Shown here: in pieces, positions 1 through 10,917 of the stretch
Numbering within the stretch: position 1 is the stretch's first letter
Layout: each line of letters starts with the position of its first letter
NCBI GenBank assembly: GCA_021927905.1
Contig: BLLK01000029.1
Coordinates: 1 to 64,000, forward strand
Direction of reading: 5' to 3'
DNA length: 64,000 bases
DNA from: Chaetoceros tenuissimus
Lineage: Eukaryota > Bacillariophyta > Thalassiosirophyceae > Chaetocerotales > Chaetocerotaceae
Position numbers and translations under genes: made by a program
The notes under the pieces: model-generated
What the model was told of the DNA's origin: nothing
What the model saw: the letters and a program-made list of their open reading frames with translations, nothing else
Database searches by the model: none

Positions 1-166
1 AGAAAACACCTCCTACCCAAGATATCGTTTGCTCCATCCAAAAACACGTAAATATTCGTATGTTCCAAGATCTTGACATTTTCCAATAGGAAAAATATGT
101 ACGAGTAATCGCCAAATCAAACTTTTCCCTCAAGCAGAATTTCATACTTCTTCTTCTACGTACTCT
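1..166 (+). promoter_or_regulatory. Upstream module of family copy 1 (left end cut by the window)
   Basis: This block precedes the first family copy and matches the blocks before the other copies. It holds the CCAAGATCTTGACATTTTCC stretch, the AAATATGTACGAGTAATCGCC stretch and a T/C-rich run just before the start codon. Retention of the block before every copy suggests promoter and 5' UTR sequence. No transcription start can be read from it. Confidence 0.55.
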
Positions 167-2755
167 ATGACAACAATGCATCTATTCATTCCAAACTATA
201 ACATGAAGATGCGAAAGATGAATAAGCGAAATATGAAGAGAATTGAATTGATTCTATTGGGAATGTTGCTCCTTTTGTTGATAACAATTATTCTCAACAT
301 TTCTATCGCCTTAGACCTAATTGTCAGTACCAACATTATCAAAGTTCCAGACAAGGACAACATGTCGATGAAGAATCAGCGACAGCAAGTATTTTTAGAA
401 GCTCATTTCGACTTACTTCAACAGCAACGTTTGTATGATTACTCTTCTTCCAGTAGCAATCATACAGAGAGTAAGGAGCATGATATGAAAAGCATGGTGT
501 CTCGAAATGTATCTAAACCAACACTCTTGAGACAAGCAGTAGGATTGGCACCGAAAATACAATGCCATTCACCAGAGAAGAATGTTCCGTGGATATTAGA
601 TGGTACATGTATGAAGGATCCACATCGCTCTATTTTCAGTTCTGCTTCCTATAAGCGCACTTGTGGGCTTTGTGGAGACAATGCAGAATATTTGAGAGAA
701 TTGCAAGAAGATATTGCAAAGAAGTTTGCAAAGAAGTGCAAAGAATTAGTAGTTTACGGAGCTGCTCTTGGAAGCAAATATGAGCAATGGATGCGATCAT
801 CAAATTTTCTTGGTGACCATAGTATCAAAGTGGTTCGACGTCATGGAACTTGCTTTTTCCAATTTGTGACTGATGTTGATCATACGGGAGACCTTCTATC
901 AGCAGATGGTTCCCAGCGGCTCATTGTGATTGACCCATCTAGAATGCCATACAAGAACAACCGTCGGAATACAAAAATCTTGAAGCTTAATCCTGGTCTA
1001 CTCTTCCCTTGGGCTGATAGAGTGATTTGGCAGGATGCTAAACTTCTTCAATCGAATCATGGCAATATGCCTTCGCCCCGTGGTTTACCAAGCGATTACT
1101 TACTACACTTCAATCGTACCGTTGGTCGCTATGGTGTTTGCTCGAGCTACATGGGATTGCCTCCTGATAAAGCTTCTGTTGGAGACTCCTCGACAGTCAG
1201 TTTTAAAGCTCATTGCGATGCTATTATTGCTTCTGCTGAGAAGAGACCTACTGTATCTGATGATCTCGAAACTCTACGACTCCAGTGTCAACACTACGAG
1301 GGATTGCATAGTAATGAAGCACTACAGTCGAGTCAGTTATTTTACAATCAGCATCCACTTGTTGATACTGCCTTCATCGTTTATGATATGCGTAATTCAA
1401 CCTGCCGCAAATTTAATGGAGATTTTGGGTGTTCATGGCTCAGTGAAATACACTGTTTCTCCGACCGAGATCAGATTTCATTTCCACATGTACTAGCAAG
1501 CTCAGGGTTGAGGCTTTCTCCTCATATGCAAGTTTCTGGTCAAGAATATCGCGACCGCATATATATTAATGAAAAGCAAAGACCTATGTTACACATTGCA
1601 AAGAGAGGCTGCCATTGGTACTATAGGAGCTTTTCTCGATGTGTAGCAAGTTCCAACACACATATTGATGAGGAAATGATCAAGGACAACGAGACTCCAC
1701 CAACGACCACCACAACGTCAACAAAGCCGAGAGTTGCTGTGATTGTAGCGGGTACTTTGAATAGGTTCATTTTTGATTCTGCTCTGAAAAATTTGATAAA
1801 ACCTATGAAAAAAAGAGCATCCGTTGACTATTATGTGTCACTAAGCACTGCTCGAATGAAAGCTTACAGGTCAGACTCAGGATACACAGACCGCCTTCAG
1901 CCAGATCCCACACTACCTTCTTCTTCTGTTGAAGATTTTGTTGACATAGAGGAATATATACGAACCAAAATTGCCAGTCTGGCCTCGTCTGTAGGTGCCG
2001 TGTATTTGCAGGAATCTATTGATATAGATTCTGAGCCAATGCTTATCGCTAGAAGAGAAAGAGCCCTACAAGAACACCCAGACGAAGATCCAGACTCAAG
2101 ATTTCCTATCATTGACAATAGAAACGCTGCTATATCGCAAAGGACTGCAAATGCAAATAGGAATCTTTTGAGGTTGCATCTCGCTATACAGAGTTTGTGG
2201 AAGACTGCCACCAATTGGGAAAACGAAGAAGGTTTTAAGTACGATTATGTCATGCTCCTTCGTGACGACTCTCTCTGGTTGAAAGAGTTTGACATACGCA
2301 ACCTTATAGCTAAAGGTGGAGACATTTTCATCCCTGCATGTGATGCAAGGGATCCTCCTCTACAACCAAGTGAAATAAATGACCATATCCTAGTTTCGCG
2401 ACGTGACACTGCAGACGTATTTGGAAATTATTATTCAGAACTATCGAAGAAAGATGTCAAGGGTTGCATGAAACTACTGCCAGATGATCTGACAAAAGGT
2501 GGAAAGCGTGGGTGCAACAGTGAAATGTTACTGAAATGGATAGTGGACGAAAGAAACATAACTGTCACCAAACTTGGACAAAGTAAGCTACCCTTTCAGC
2601 GCTCTGCAAATGTAAAGCTACCGGATGGATCGAATGTTCCATGTTTCCATAAGTTTTGTCAAAGTCGAAAGCACCCCTTGACTTTCACAAATGAGTCGAA
2701 TGCAATAAAAATATGCAAACAAATCGATTGGAAAAAGGTCTTTGAAATAAAGTAA
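167..2755 (+). CDS. Family copy 1: two-domain type II membrane glycosyltransferase-like protein, 862 aa
   Basis: Unbroken 862-codon frame. A basic tail (residues 1-25) is followed by one membrane segment (about 27-50), so a type II Golgi/ER protein is expected. Domain 1 (about 190-450) resembles DUF616/TOD1-MUCI70 glycosyltransferases: it has ADRVIWQDAKL (283-293) and FSDRDQISF (431-439), the family's conserved RDQ-SF motif. A Thr-rich linker (510-520) leads to domain 2 (about 521-835). Domain 2 looks like a GT-A fold, with RVAVIVAGTLNRF at its start, YDYVMLLRDD (692-701) as the probable acidic metal or sugar-nucleotide site, NDHILVSRRDT (738-748) and GCNSEMLLKW (782-791). Several N-glycosylation sequons are present. 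Transfer of a sugar to a secreted or surface glycan is inferred; donor and acceptor are unknown. The start MTTMHLF differs from the MTHNNASSH start of copies 2, 3, 6 and 7. Confidence 0.85.
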   Translation: MTTMHLFIPNYNMKMRKMNKRNMKRIELILLGMLLLLLITIILNISIALDLIVSTNIIKVPDKDNMSMKNQRQQVFLEAHFDLLQQQRLYDYSSSSSNHTESKEHDMKSMVSRNVSKPTLLRQAVGLAPKIQCHSPEKNVPWILDGTCMKDPHRSIFSSASYKRTCGLCGDNAEYLRELQEDIAKKFAKKCKELVVYGAALGSKYEQWMRSSNFLGDHSIKVVRRHGTCFFQFVTDVDHTGDLLSADGSQRLIVIDPSRMPYKNNRRNTKILKLNPGLLFPWADRVIWQDAKLLQSNHGNMPSPRGLPSDYLLHFNRTVGRYGVCSSYMGLPPDKASVGDSSTVSFKAHCDAIIASAEKRPTVSDDLETLRLQCQHYEGLHSNEALQSSQLFYNQHPLVDTAFIVYDMRNSTCRKFNGDFGCSWLSEIHCFSDRDQISFPHVLASSGLRLSPHMQVSGQEYRDRIYINEKQRPMLHIAKRGCHWYYRSFSRCVASSNTHIDEEMIKDNETPPTTTTTSTKPRVAVIVAGTLNRFIFDSALKNLIKPMKKRASVDYYVSLSTARMKAYRSDSGYTDRLQPDPTLPSSSVEDFVDIEEYIRTKIASLASSVGAVYLQESIDIDSEPMLIARRERALQEHPDEDPDSRFPIIDNRNAAISQRTANANRNLLRLHLAIQSLWKTATNWENEEGFKYDYVMLLRDDSLWLKEFDIRNLIAKGGDIFIPACDARDPPLQPSEINDHILVSRRDTADVFGNYYSELSKKDVKGCMKLLPDDLTKGGKRGCNSEMLLKWIVDERNITVTKLGQSKLPFQRSANVKLPDGSNVPCFHKFCQSRKHPLTFTNESNAIKICKQIDWKKVFEIK

Positions 2756-4931
2756 ATGTATTTGAAATTGTCGATCTTTGTGTCCAGTTCTATTTTATAC
2801 AAAATCCCAGGGCTGCCAGTTCCTGGAATTCTTCTCTGTTTGTAGTTTTGTGCAAAAGTCTTTTACTTCCTACCTACAATCTATGTTGATAAAGAATGAT
2901 GTCTCTCTGGAAGAAGTCAAGAAGAGTCAAGTACCACTTTGTATGTTTTTGTCTAGTCTGTCCCTGTTGGTAAGAAGTCAGGAGGCGAATTGATTGGTAT
3001 TACACCTTGTTCAGGATTATCAATCCAATTTCGTCTACCTGCTAGGAGAAATTATTGTTGGAGTGTGGGCTCTGTATGAACTGTATGAATAGTTGTCATG
3101 AATGTCAAAGTGATGTACAAATACAATACTCAAGCAGATAGAGAAAGACTTGGATTGTATCGACCAATGCTATGTGATGTGATTGTTTTAAAGATGCTGT
3201 AGTACTTTTCTTCAGAAATTGCTTACAAAAGCCGTGAACAACTATAGTGGAATGCATTTCTACTGAGAGAATCCACGGACGAAAATATGGCAGTGTTAAT
3301 AGAATCTGTCGAACGAAAATATCGTGACCAGACATAGATGAAGAAGGGGGAAGTAAATAAATACAGAGCTATGTTACAACAATATCACAATAGAATGTCA
3401 CATGATTGTACATTACATGACAACGAACTAATGTTGCCAAAATAGAAAAGAGTAAAACATATGTTATTTTTTATAGTAATGTTTGGCTACTGGACTTTCA
3501 CCAGTCAAAGCCCACACAGAAATAAATGAATCAGTACTTGCTTATTGACAAAGAAGCCTGACAAGCAAGGAAATAGTATTCAAAACATGTATGCTGCGGG
3601 GAGAACTCAAGCATCCATGAAAGGATACGGTTCCTCAACCTCACACAGCTATGAAAGAATGAAGAACATATACAAACTTGTTGGGGCAACCTAACAGCAC
3701 AGGCCCTTTTTAGATTGGACAGAGCACACAACTGTCAGCGCAATTGGCTTTGACAGCAGCATCATAAACGGTATCGATGCAATATCTCGCAAGTCATAAT
3801 TATTGATTTAGTAGAGGATCCGAGTCAATAGAAAATTTCAGATCGTCTAATGGCATGGATTTCATAATATAGTTTATGACGAATAAATGTTACCGGGCCG
3901 CGTAAATCCACTGTGTCTTCTATATAATGAAGTGAGAGACTTTCTTTTCAAAGCACTCTGATGAAAATTATGGATCCATCTACGTAGCAAGTGACAACAC
4001 CCAGTAATTTGAACTTATCAGTACCATTTACTCGGTTGCTTCTGCTTGAATGGAATGACGATGTCGACGTCAACACCTTGAGGTTGAAATCTAATTGCAG
4101 AGCCGTGTTGTTATCTCTCTTTCACTTGATCCAATGACATGAGATTTTGTAAATCTTGGTCTTTCAGGTTAATTGTAAAGCGCTCTGTTATAGACGTCTT
4201 TTTTCAATGTGTTGTAGGTATATTCCCAAAGCTGGTTCGATGGATGCATCTATGATGGCCAAACTGCGTCTCTATGAAATGTAGGACAAACCATTACGTA
4301 ACATCCCTCCAATCTTTTCGCCAGGTTTGTGCCTTCCACCACTGTGGACAAGTAATACAGTCTGATTGTTGATGGGATCCTTCACTGTCAAAACCATTTC
4401 TACAGTGCATGTCAGCATCTCTTTCAACATAATAAGAACTACGGAAAAGTTGGATTGATAAAACAGTGGATCAGATGGATATTCATGAGAATCCAATGAC
4501 GAGCTAGCATTGGAGTCCAAAGATGACGTCAGGGAGACCTTTTCTATCTCTTTTTCAGAGAATTCCATTCGTTCTCCTTCCCTGGAAGGGTTCTAACTTG
4601 GGAAAAATAAATGGTTGAAGTGCTCGGGTCTTAAAAAAAAACTCTGATTCTCTGAAAAAGGTAATCTCTTGGGAAGAAGAAATGGTTGAAGTGTTCAGGT
4701 CATTAGTACAGAAAGACCCTCTTCTGATCAGGGTTCAAGAAGGGAGAAGCCTCTGAGAGAATCATGAACTCTTGAACTTCAGTCTTGGAAAGGGCCCTCG
4801 GGTCATTTTAAAAAGATCTCAAAATTCTTTCCCTCTCTCTATCTCCTCTAAAGGGCCTGTTCGGGTCATCAAAAGTTCTCCCTCTTCTAAGGCAGTCGGT
4901 GAAACCGAGACATTTCTCCATTTCCAAAAAA
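2756..4931. repeat. 3' flank plus distal upstream block of the amplified unit, first copy
   Basis: This gene-free stretch between copies 1 and 2 recurs almost unchanged at 8479-10654. It recurs inverted at 33252-35438, and diverged at about 22800-25200. It holds the 3' flank of copy 1, an antisense gene relic (3710-4568), and the distal upstream block of copy 2 with TTGAAGTGCTCGGGTC at 4615-4630 and a close variant at 4686-4701. Small open frames inside it recur only because the repeat is young. Confidence 0.8.
3710..4568 (-). pseudogene. Relic of an unrecognised host gene ending in a ShKT-like Cys tail
   Basis: On the minus strand the relic runs from MEFSEKEIEKVSLTSS to a tail reading CIDTVYDAAVKANCADSC followed by VLCPI and a stop. 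The tail spacing resembles the C-terminal half of a ShKT domain, a small disulfide module common in algal secreted enzymes. Middle pieces (VLLVHSGGRHKPGEKIGG; DKFKLLGVVTCYVDGS) are recognisable in all copies but lie in different frames, so it is broken in several places. I do not recognise the body. Copies are at 9433-10291, 23973-24830 and 33615-34474, with tails at 27660-28184 and 38461-38975. Confidence 0.5.
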
Positions 4932-5616
4932 CTACACGCACGAAAAACGTTGACCAGTGGAAAAACTTTGACCACTTTTCCCTTTTCACTCCTGGGAAAG
5001 CAAGCACACTACCAACGGACATAGCCAAAATACAATGAAGAATGAAAAAAAATATTCCAGAAATAAAAAACCAATAGCACAACCATCTTCAACACGCACA
5101 AATACACATGTTTTGTATTGGTACATTAGCGATTTTTTCATTTTTTGCCAATTTTTGAAACTCAACCCTCTGGTATGGTTTGTACGGTGAATGCCACGTA
5201 GAGGTTGTTGTCACAAGTGAAAAAATATTGTAGAAATAGCAAAACCATTGCATAACCATCTTCCATATGTATAAATATACATCTTTTGTATTGGAACTAT
5301 ATTGATTTTTTTATTTCTTCATTATTTTTTAATACTCAACTCTCTGGTATGGTTTGTACGGTAGATGGACACCAGATTCACGTAGAAATGTCGGTATCCA
5401 TCATGTCGGTAACTCATCGAAAACATAAAAAATGAATACAGTTCCACAACAAAAGATATACATTTAAACACATAGAAGATGCTTATGCTGTGGCTTTATT
5501 ATTTTTACAATATTATTTTTTCAATTGTACATGTATTTTTACCATGTCCGTTAGTAGTGTCATCACTTTTTGTGTAGACCAGAGCTTTGACCGGTCAACG
5601 TTTTTCGTGTGTGTAG
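4932..5616. mobile_element. Non-autonomous TIR element (MITE-like), 685 bp
   Basis: The ends are inverted repeats: left CTACACGCACGAAAAACGTT, right complement CTACACACACGAAAAACGTT. Partial inverted similarity continues to an inner pair containing ACTAACGGACAT. The element is flanked by AAAA on both sides (4928-4931 and 5617-5620). The same site before copies 3 and 7 (about 10650 and 33255) is empty and has one A-run, so this is a real insertion with a 4-bp target duplication. Inside are two diverged tandem units of about 170 bp (5043-5210 and 5219-5390). No transposase is encoded. Confidence 0.85.
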
Positions 5617-5620
5617 AAAA

Positions 5621-5883
5621 GTGACAATTCCCCCAGCCCATCCGAAATTCGGCGATCCTGATCTAGATCTTGACATTTTGATTCAAGGTCTTATTGATGC
5701 CCCCCTTTTGAGAAAGAAAACGTCTCCTACCCAAGCTACTGTCTTCTGCTCCATCCCAAATCACGTAAATATTCGCTCGTATGTTCCAAGATCTTGACAT
5801 TTTCCAATAGGAAAAATATGTACGAGTAATCGCCAAATCAAACTTTTCCCTCGAATAGGATTTTATACTTCTTCTTCTTCTCT
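5621..5883 (+). promoter_or_regulatory. Proximal upstream module (type I) of family copy 2
   Basis: The module starts at GTGACAATTCCCCCAG and contains GGCGATCCTGATCTAGATC, a second GATCTTGACATTTT about 130 bp later, and the T/C-rich run TTATACTTCTTCTTCTTCTC just before the start codon. Near-identical copies precede copies 3, 6 and 7. A variant precedes the unrelated methyltransferase gene at 54033. Probable core promoter and 5' UTR, inferred from conservation and position. Confidence 0.6.
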
Positions 5884-8478
5884 ATGACGCACAACAATGC
5901 CTCCTCTCATTCCAAATCAAATATGAAGATACGAAAGATGAAGAAGCGAAAGATGAAAAAAATTGAACTGATTCTATTGGGAATGTTGCTCCTTTTGTTA
6001 ACAACAATTATTCTCAACATTTCTATCGCCTTAGACCTAAAGATTGTCAATGCCAACATTATCAAAGCTCCAGACAAGGACAATATGTCGATTAACAATC
6101 AGCGACAGCAAGCATTTTCTAGAGCTCATTTCGACTTACTTCAAAAGCAACGTTTGTATGATTACTCTTCTTCCAGTAGCAATCATACAGAGAGTAAGGA
6201 GCATGATATGAAAAGCATGGCGTCTCGAAATGTATCTAAACCAACACTCTTGAGACAAGCTGTAGGATTGGAACCGAGAATACAATGCCATTCACCAGAG
6301 AAGAATGTTCCCTGGATATTAGATGGTACATGTATGAAGGATCCACATCGCTCTATTTTCAGTTCTGCTTCCTATAAGCGCACTTGTGGGCTTTGCGGAA
6401 ATGGTGCAGAATATTTGAGAGAATTACAAGAAGATATTGCAAAGAAGTTTGCAAAGAAGTGCAAAGAATTAGTAGTTTACGGAGCTGCTCTTGGAAGCAA
6501 ATATGAGCAATGGATGCGATCATCAAATTTTCTTGGTGACCATAGTATCAAAGTGGTTCGACGTCATGGAACTTGCTTTTTCCAATTTGTGACTGATGTC
6601 GATCATACGGGAGACCTTCTATCATCAGATGGTTCCCAGCGGCTCATTGTGATTGACCCATCTAGAATGCCATACAAGAACAACCGTCGGAATACAAAAA
6701 TCTTGAAGCTGAATCCTGGTCTACTCTTCCCTTGGGCTGATAGAGTGATTTGGCAGGATGCTAAACTTCTTCAATCGAATCATGGCAATATGCCTTCGCC
6801 CCGCGGTTTACCAAGCGATTACTTACTACACTTCAATCGTACCGTTGGTCGCTATGGTGTTTGCTCGAGCTACATGGGATTGCCTCCTGATAAAGCTTCT
6901 GTTGGAGACTCCTCGACAGTCAGTTTTAAAGCTCATTGCGATGCTATTATTGCTTCTGCTGAAAAGAGACCTACTGTATCTGATGATCTCGAAACTCTAC
7001 GACTCCAGTGTCAACACTACGAGGAAATGCATAGTAATGAAGCACTACAGTCGAGTCAGTTATTTTACAATCAGCATCCACTTGTTGATACTGCCTTCAT
7101 CGTTTATGATATGCGTAATTCAACCTGCCGCAAATTTAATGGAGATTTTGGGTGTTCATGGCTCAGTGAAATACACTGTTTCTCCGACCGAGATCAGATT
7201 TCATTTCCACATGTACTAGCAAGCTCAGGGTTGAGGCTTTCTCCTCATATGCAAGTTTCTGGTCAAGAATATCGCGACCGCATATATATTAATGAAAAGC
7301 AAAGACCTATGTTACACATTGCAAAGAGAGGCTGCCATTGGTACTATAGGAGCTTTTCTCGATGTGTAGCAAGTTCCAACACGCATATTGATGAGGAAAT
7401 GATCAAGGACAACGAGACTCCACCAACGACCACCACAACGTCAACAAAGCCGAGAGTTGCTGTGATTGTAGCGGGTACTTTGAATAGGTTCATTTTTGAT
7501 TCTGCTCTGAAAAATTTGATAAAACCTATGAAAAAAAGAGCATCCGTTGACTATTATGTGTCACTAAGCACCGCTCGAATGAAAGCTTACAGGTCAGACT
7601 CAGGATACACAGACCGCCTTCAGCCAGATCCCACACTACCTTCTTCTTCTGTCGAAGATTTTGTTGACATAGAGGAATATATACGAACCAAAATTGCCAG
7701 TCTGGCCTCGTCTGTAGGTGCCGTGTATTTGCAGGAATCTATTGATATAGATTCTGAGCCAATGCTTATCGCTAGAAGAGAAAGAGCCCTACAAGAACAC
7801 CCAGACGAAGATCCAGACTCAAGATTTCCTATCATTGACAATAGAAACGCTGCTATATCGCAAAGGACTGCAAATGCAAATAGGAATCTTTTGAGGTTGC
7901 ATCTCGCTATACAGAGTTTGTGGAAGACTGCCACCAATTGGGAAAACGAAGAAGGTTTTAAATACGATTATGTCATGTTCCTTCGTGACGACTCTCTCTG
8001 GTTGAAAGAGTTTGACATACGCAATCTTCTATCTAAAGGTGGAGACATTTTCATCCCTGCATGTGATGCAAGGGATCCTCCTCTACAACCAAGTGAAATA
8101 AATGACCATATCCTAGTTTCGCGACGTGACACTGCAGACGTATTTGGAAATTATTATTCAGAACTATCGAAGAAAGATGTCAAGGCTTGCATGAAACTAC
8201 TGCCAGATGATCTGACAAAAGGTGGAAAGCGTGGGTGCAACAGTGAAATGTTACTGAAATGGATAGTGGACGAAAGAAACATAACTGTCACCAAACTTGG
8301 ACAAAGTAAGCTACCCTTTCAGCGCTCTGCAAATGTAAAGCTACCGGATGGATCGAATGTTCCATGTTTCCATAAGTTTTGTCAAAGTCGAAAGCACCCC
8401 TTGACTTTCACAAATGAGTCGAATGCAATAAAAATATGCAAACAAATCGATTGGAAAAAGGTCTTTGAAATAAAGTAA
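5884..8478 (+). CDS. Family copy 2: two-domain type II membrane glycosyltransferase-like protein, 864 aa
   Basis: Intact 864-codon frame with the same architecture as copy 1: basic tail, membrane anchor near residues 28-50, DUF616-like domain with FSDRDQISF, Thr linker, and second GT-A-like domain with YDYVMFLRDD. The start MTHNNASSHSKSN is shared with copies 3, 6 and 7. Diagnostic variants are CGLCGNGAEYL, LEPRIQ, EEMHS, VYLQESID, WENEEGF, LLSKGG and KKDVKA. Some of these match copy 1 and others copies 3 or 7, so the copy is mosaic. It is followed by the full A-type flank. Confidence 0.85.
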   Translation: MTHNNASSHSKSNMKIRKMKKRKMKKIELILLGMLLLLLTTIILNISIALDLKIVNANIIKAPDKDNMSINNQRQQAFSRAHFDLLQKQRLYDYSSSSSNHTESKEHDMKSMASRNVSKPTLLRQAVGLEPRIQCHSPEKNVPWILDGTCMKDPHRSIFSSASYKRTCGLCGNGAEYLRELQEDIAKKFAKKCKELVVYGAALGSKYEQWMRSSNFLGDHSIKVVRRHGTCFFQFVTDVDHTGDLLSSDGSQRLIVIDPSRMPYKNNRRNTKILKLNPGLLFPWADRVIWQDAKLLQSNHGNMPSPRGLPSDYLLHFNRTVGRYGVCSSYMGLPPDKASVGDSSTVSFKAHCDAIIASAEKRPTVSDDLETLRLQCQHYEEMHSNEALQSSQLFYNQHPLVDTAFIVYDMRNSTCRKFNGDFGCSWLSEIHCFSDRDQISFPHVLASSGLRLSPHMQVSGQEYRDRIYINEKQRPMLHIAKRGCHWYYRSFSRCVASSNTHIDEEMIKDNETPPTTTTTSTKPRVAVIVAGTLNRFIFDSALKNLIKPMKKRASVDYYVSLSTARMKAYRSDSGYTDRLQPDPTLPSSSVEDFVDIEEYIRTKIASLASSVGAVYLQESIDIDSEPMLIARRERALQEHPDEDPDSRFPIIDNRNAAISQRTANANRNLLRLHLAIQSLWKTATNWENEEGFKYDYVMFLRDDSLWLKEFDIRNLLSKGGDIFIPACDARDPPLQPSEINDHILVSRRDTADVFGNYYSELSKKDVKACMKLLPDDLTKGGKRGCNSEMLLKWIVDERNITVTKLGQSKLPFQRSANVKLPDGSNVPCFHKFCQSRKHPLTFTNESNAIKICKQIDWKKVFEIK

Positions 8479-10654
8479 ATGTATTTGAAATTGTCGATCT
8501 TTGTGTCCAGTTCTATTTTATACAAAATCCCAGGGCTGCCAGTTCCTGGAATTCTTCTCTGTTTGTAGTTTTGTGCAAAAGTCTTTTACTTCCTACCTAC
8601 AATCTATGTTGATAAAGAATGATGTCTCTCTGGAAGAAGTCAAGAAGAGTCAAGTACCACTTTGTATGTTTTTGTCTAGTCTGTCCCTGTTGGTAAGAAG
8701 TCAGGAGGCGAATTGATTGGTATTACACCTTGTTCAGGATTATCAATCCAATTTCGTCTACCTGCTAGGAGAAATTATTGTTGGAGTGTGGGCTCTGTAT
8801 GAACTGTATGAATAGTTGTCATGAATGTCAAAGTGATGTACAAATACAATACTCAAGCAGATAGAGAAAGACTTGGATTGTATCGACCAATGCTATGTGA
8901 TGTGATTGTTTTAAAGATGCTGTAGTACTTTTCTTCAGAAATTGCTTACAAAAGCCGTGAACAACTATAGTGGAATGCATTTCTACTGAGAGAATCCACG
9001 GACGAAAATATGGCAGTGTTAATAGAATCTGTCGAACGAAAATATCGTGACCAGACATAGATGAAGAAGGGGGAAGTAAATAAATACAGAGCTATGTTAC
9101 AACAATATCACAATAGAATGTCACATGATTGTACATTACATGACAACGAACTAATGTTGCCAAAATAGAAAAGAGTAAAACATATGTTATTTTTTATAGT
9201 AATGTTTGGCTACTGGACTTTCACCAGTCAAAGCCCACACAGAAATAAATGAATCAGTACTTGCTTATTGACAAAGAAGCCTGACAAGCAAGGAAATAGT
9301 ATTCAAAACATGTATGCTGCGGGGAGAACTCAAGCATCCATGAAAGGATACGGTTCCTCAACCTCACACAGCTATGAAAGAATGAAGAACATATACAAAC
9401 TTGTTGGGGCAACCTAACAGCACAGGCCCTTTTTAGATTGGACAGAGCACACAACTGTCAGCGCAATTGGCTTTGACAGCAGCATCATAAACGGTATCGA
9501 TGCAATATCTCGCAAGTCATAATTATTGATTTAGTAGAGGATCCGAGTCAATAGAAAATTTCAGATCGTCTAATGGCATGGATTTCATAATATAGTTTAT
9601 GACGAATAAATGTTACCGGGCCGCGTAAATCCACTGTGTCTTCTATATAATGAAGTGAGAGACTTTCTTTTCAAAGCACTCTGATGAAAATTATGGATCC
9701 ATCTACGTAGCAAGTGACAACACCCAGTAATTTGAACTTATCAGTACTATTTACTCGGTTGCTTCTGCTTGAATGGAATGACGATGTCGACGTCAACACC
9801 TTGAGGTTGAAATCTAATTGCAGAGCCGTGTTGTTATCTCTCTTTCACTTGATCCAATGACATGAGATTTTGTAAATCTTGGTCTTTCAGGTTAATTGTA
9901 AAGCGCTCTGTTATAGACGTCTTTTTTCAATGTGTTGTAGGTATATTCCCAAAGCTGGTTCGATGGATGCATCTATGATGGCCAAACTGCGTCTCTATGA
10001 AATGTAGGACAAACCATTACGTAACATCCCTCCAATCTTTTCGCCAGGTTTGTGCCTTCCACCACTGTGGACAAGTAATACAGTCTGATTGTTGATGGGA
10101 TCCTTCACTGTCAAAACCATTTCTACAGTGCATGTCAGCATCTCTTTCAACATAATAAGAACTACGGAAAAGTTGGATTGATAAAACAGTGGATCAGATG
10201 GATATTCATGAGAATCCAATGACGAGCTAGCATTGGAGTCCAAAGATGACGTCAGGGAGACCTTTTCTATCTCTTTTTCAGAGAATTCCATTCGTTCTCC
10301 TTCCCTGGAAGGGTTCTAACTTGGGAAAAATAAATGGTTGAAGTGCTCGGGTCTTAAAAAAAAACTCTGATTCTCTGAAAAAGGTAATCTCTTGGGAAGA
10401 AGAAATGGTTGAAGTGTTCAGGTCATTAGTACAGAAAGACCCTCTTCTGATCAGGGTTCAAGAAGGGAGAAGCCTCTGAGAGAATCATGAACTCTTGAAC
10501 TTCAGTCTTGGAAAGGGCCCTCGGGTCATTTTAAAAAGATCTCAAAATTCTTTCCCTCTCTCTATCTCCTCTAAAGGGCCTGTTCGGGTCATCAAAAGTT
10601 CTCCCTCTTCTAAGGCAGTCGGTGAAACCGAGACATTTCTCCATTTCCAAAAAA
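8479..10654. repeat. 3' flank plus distal upstream block, second copy
   Basis: Near-identical to 2756-4931 but without the 685-bp insertion at its right end. Here CTCCATTTCCAAAAAAGTG is uninterrupted, which gives the empty site. It includes an antisense relic at 9433-10291 and the distal motifs before copy 3. Confidence 0.85.
9433..10291 (-). pseudogene. Second copy of the ShKT-tail gene relic
   Basis: Same relic as at 3710-4568, displaced by 5723 bp with very few differences. It was copied passively with the family unit and is equally broken. Confidence 0.5.
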
Positions 10655-10917
10655 GTGACAATTCCCCCAGCCCATCCGAAATTCGGCGATCCTGATCTAG
10701 ATCTTGACATTTTGATTCAAGGTCTTATTGATGCCCCCCTTTTGAGAAAGAAAACGTCTCCTACCCAAGCTACTGTCTTCTGCTCCATCCCAAATCACGT
10801 AAATATTCGCTCGTATGTTCCAAGATCTTGACATTTTCCAATAGGAAAAATATGTACGAGTAATCGCCAAATCAAACTTTTCCCTCGAATAGGATTTTAT
10901 ACTTCTTCTTCTTCTCT
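10655..10917 (+). promoter_or_regulatory. Proximal upstream module (type I) of family copy 3
   Basis: Matches 5621-5883 almost base for base, including GGCGATCCTGATCTAGATC and the T/C run before the start codon. It directly follows the distal block with no insertion. Confidence 0.6.

Noticed and set aside
1035-1496. A 153-codon frame overlapping domain 1, repeated in every full family copy
   Set aside because: It is in the +1 frame of the main gene, has no recognisable features, and recurs only because the copies are nearly identical.
1897-2214. A 105-codon antisense frame conserved in all family copies
   Set aside because: Antisense shadow of domain 2 coding sequence; changes follow the sense protein and there is no promoter or homology.
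2778-2993. Short frames (66-98 codons) in the flanks, repeated up to four times
   Set aside because: They lie in non-coding repeat DNA or relic gene pieces, and repetition reflects duplication rather than selection.
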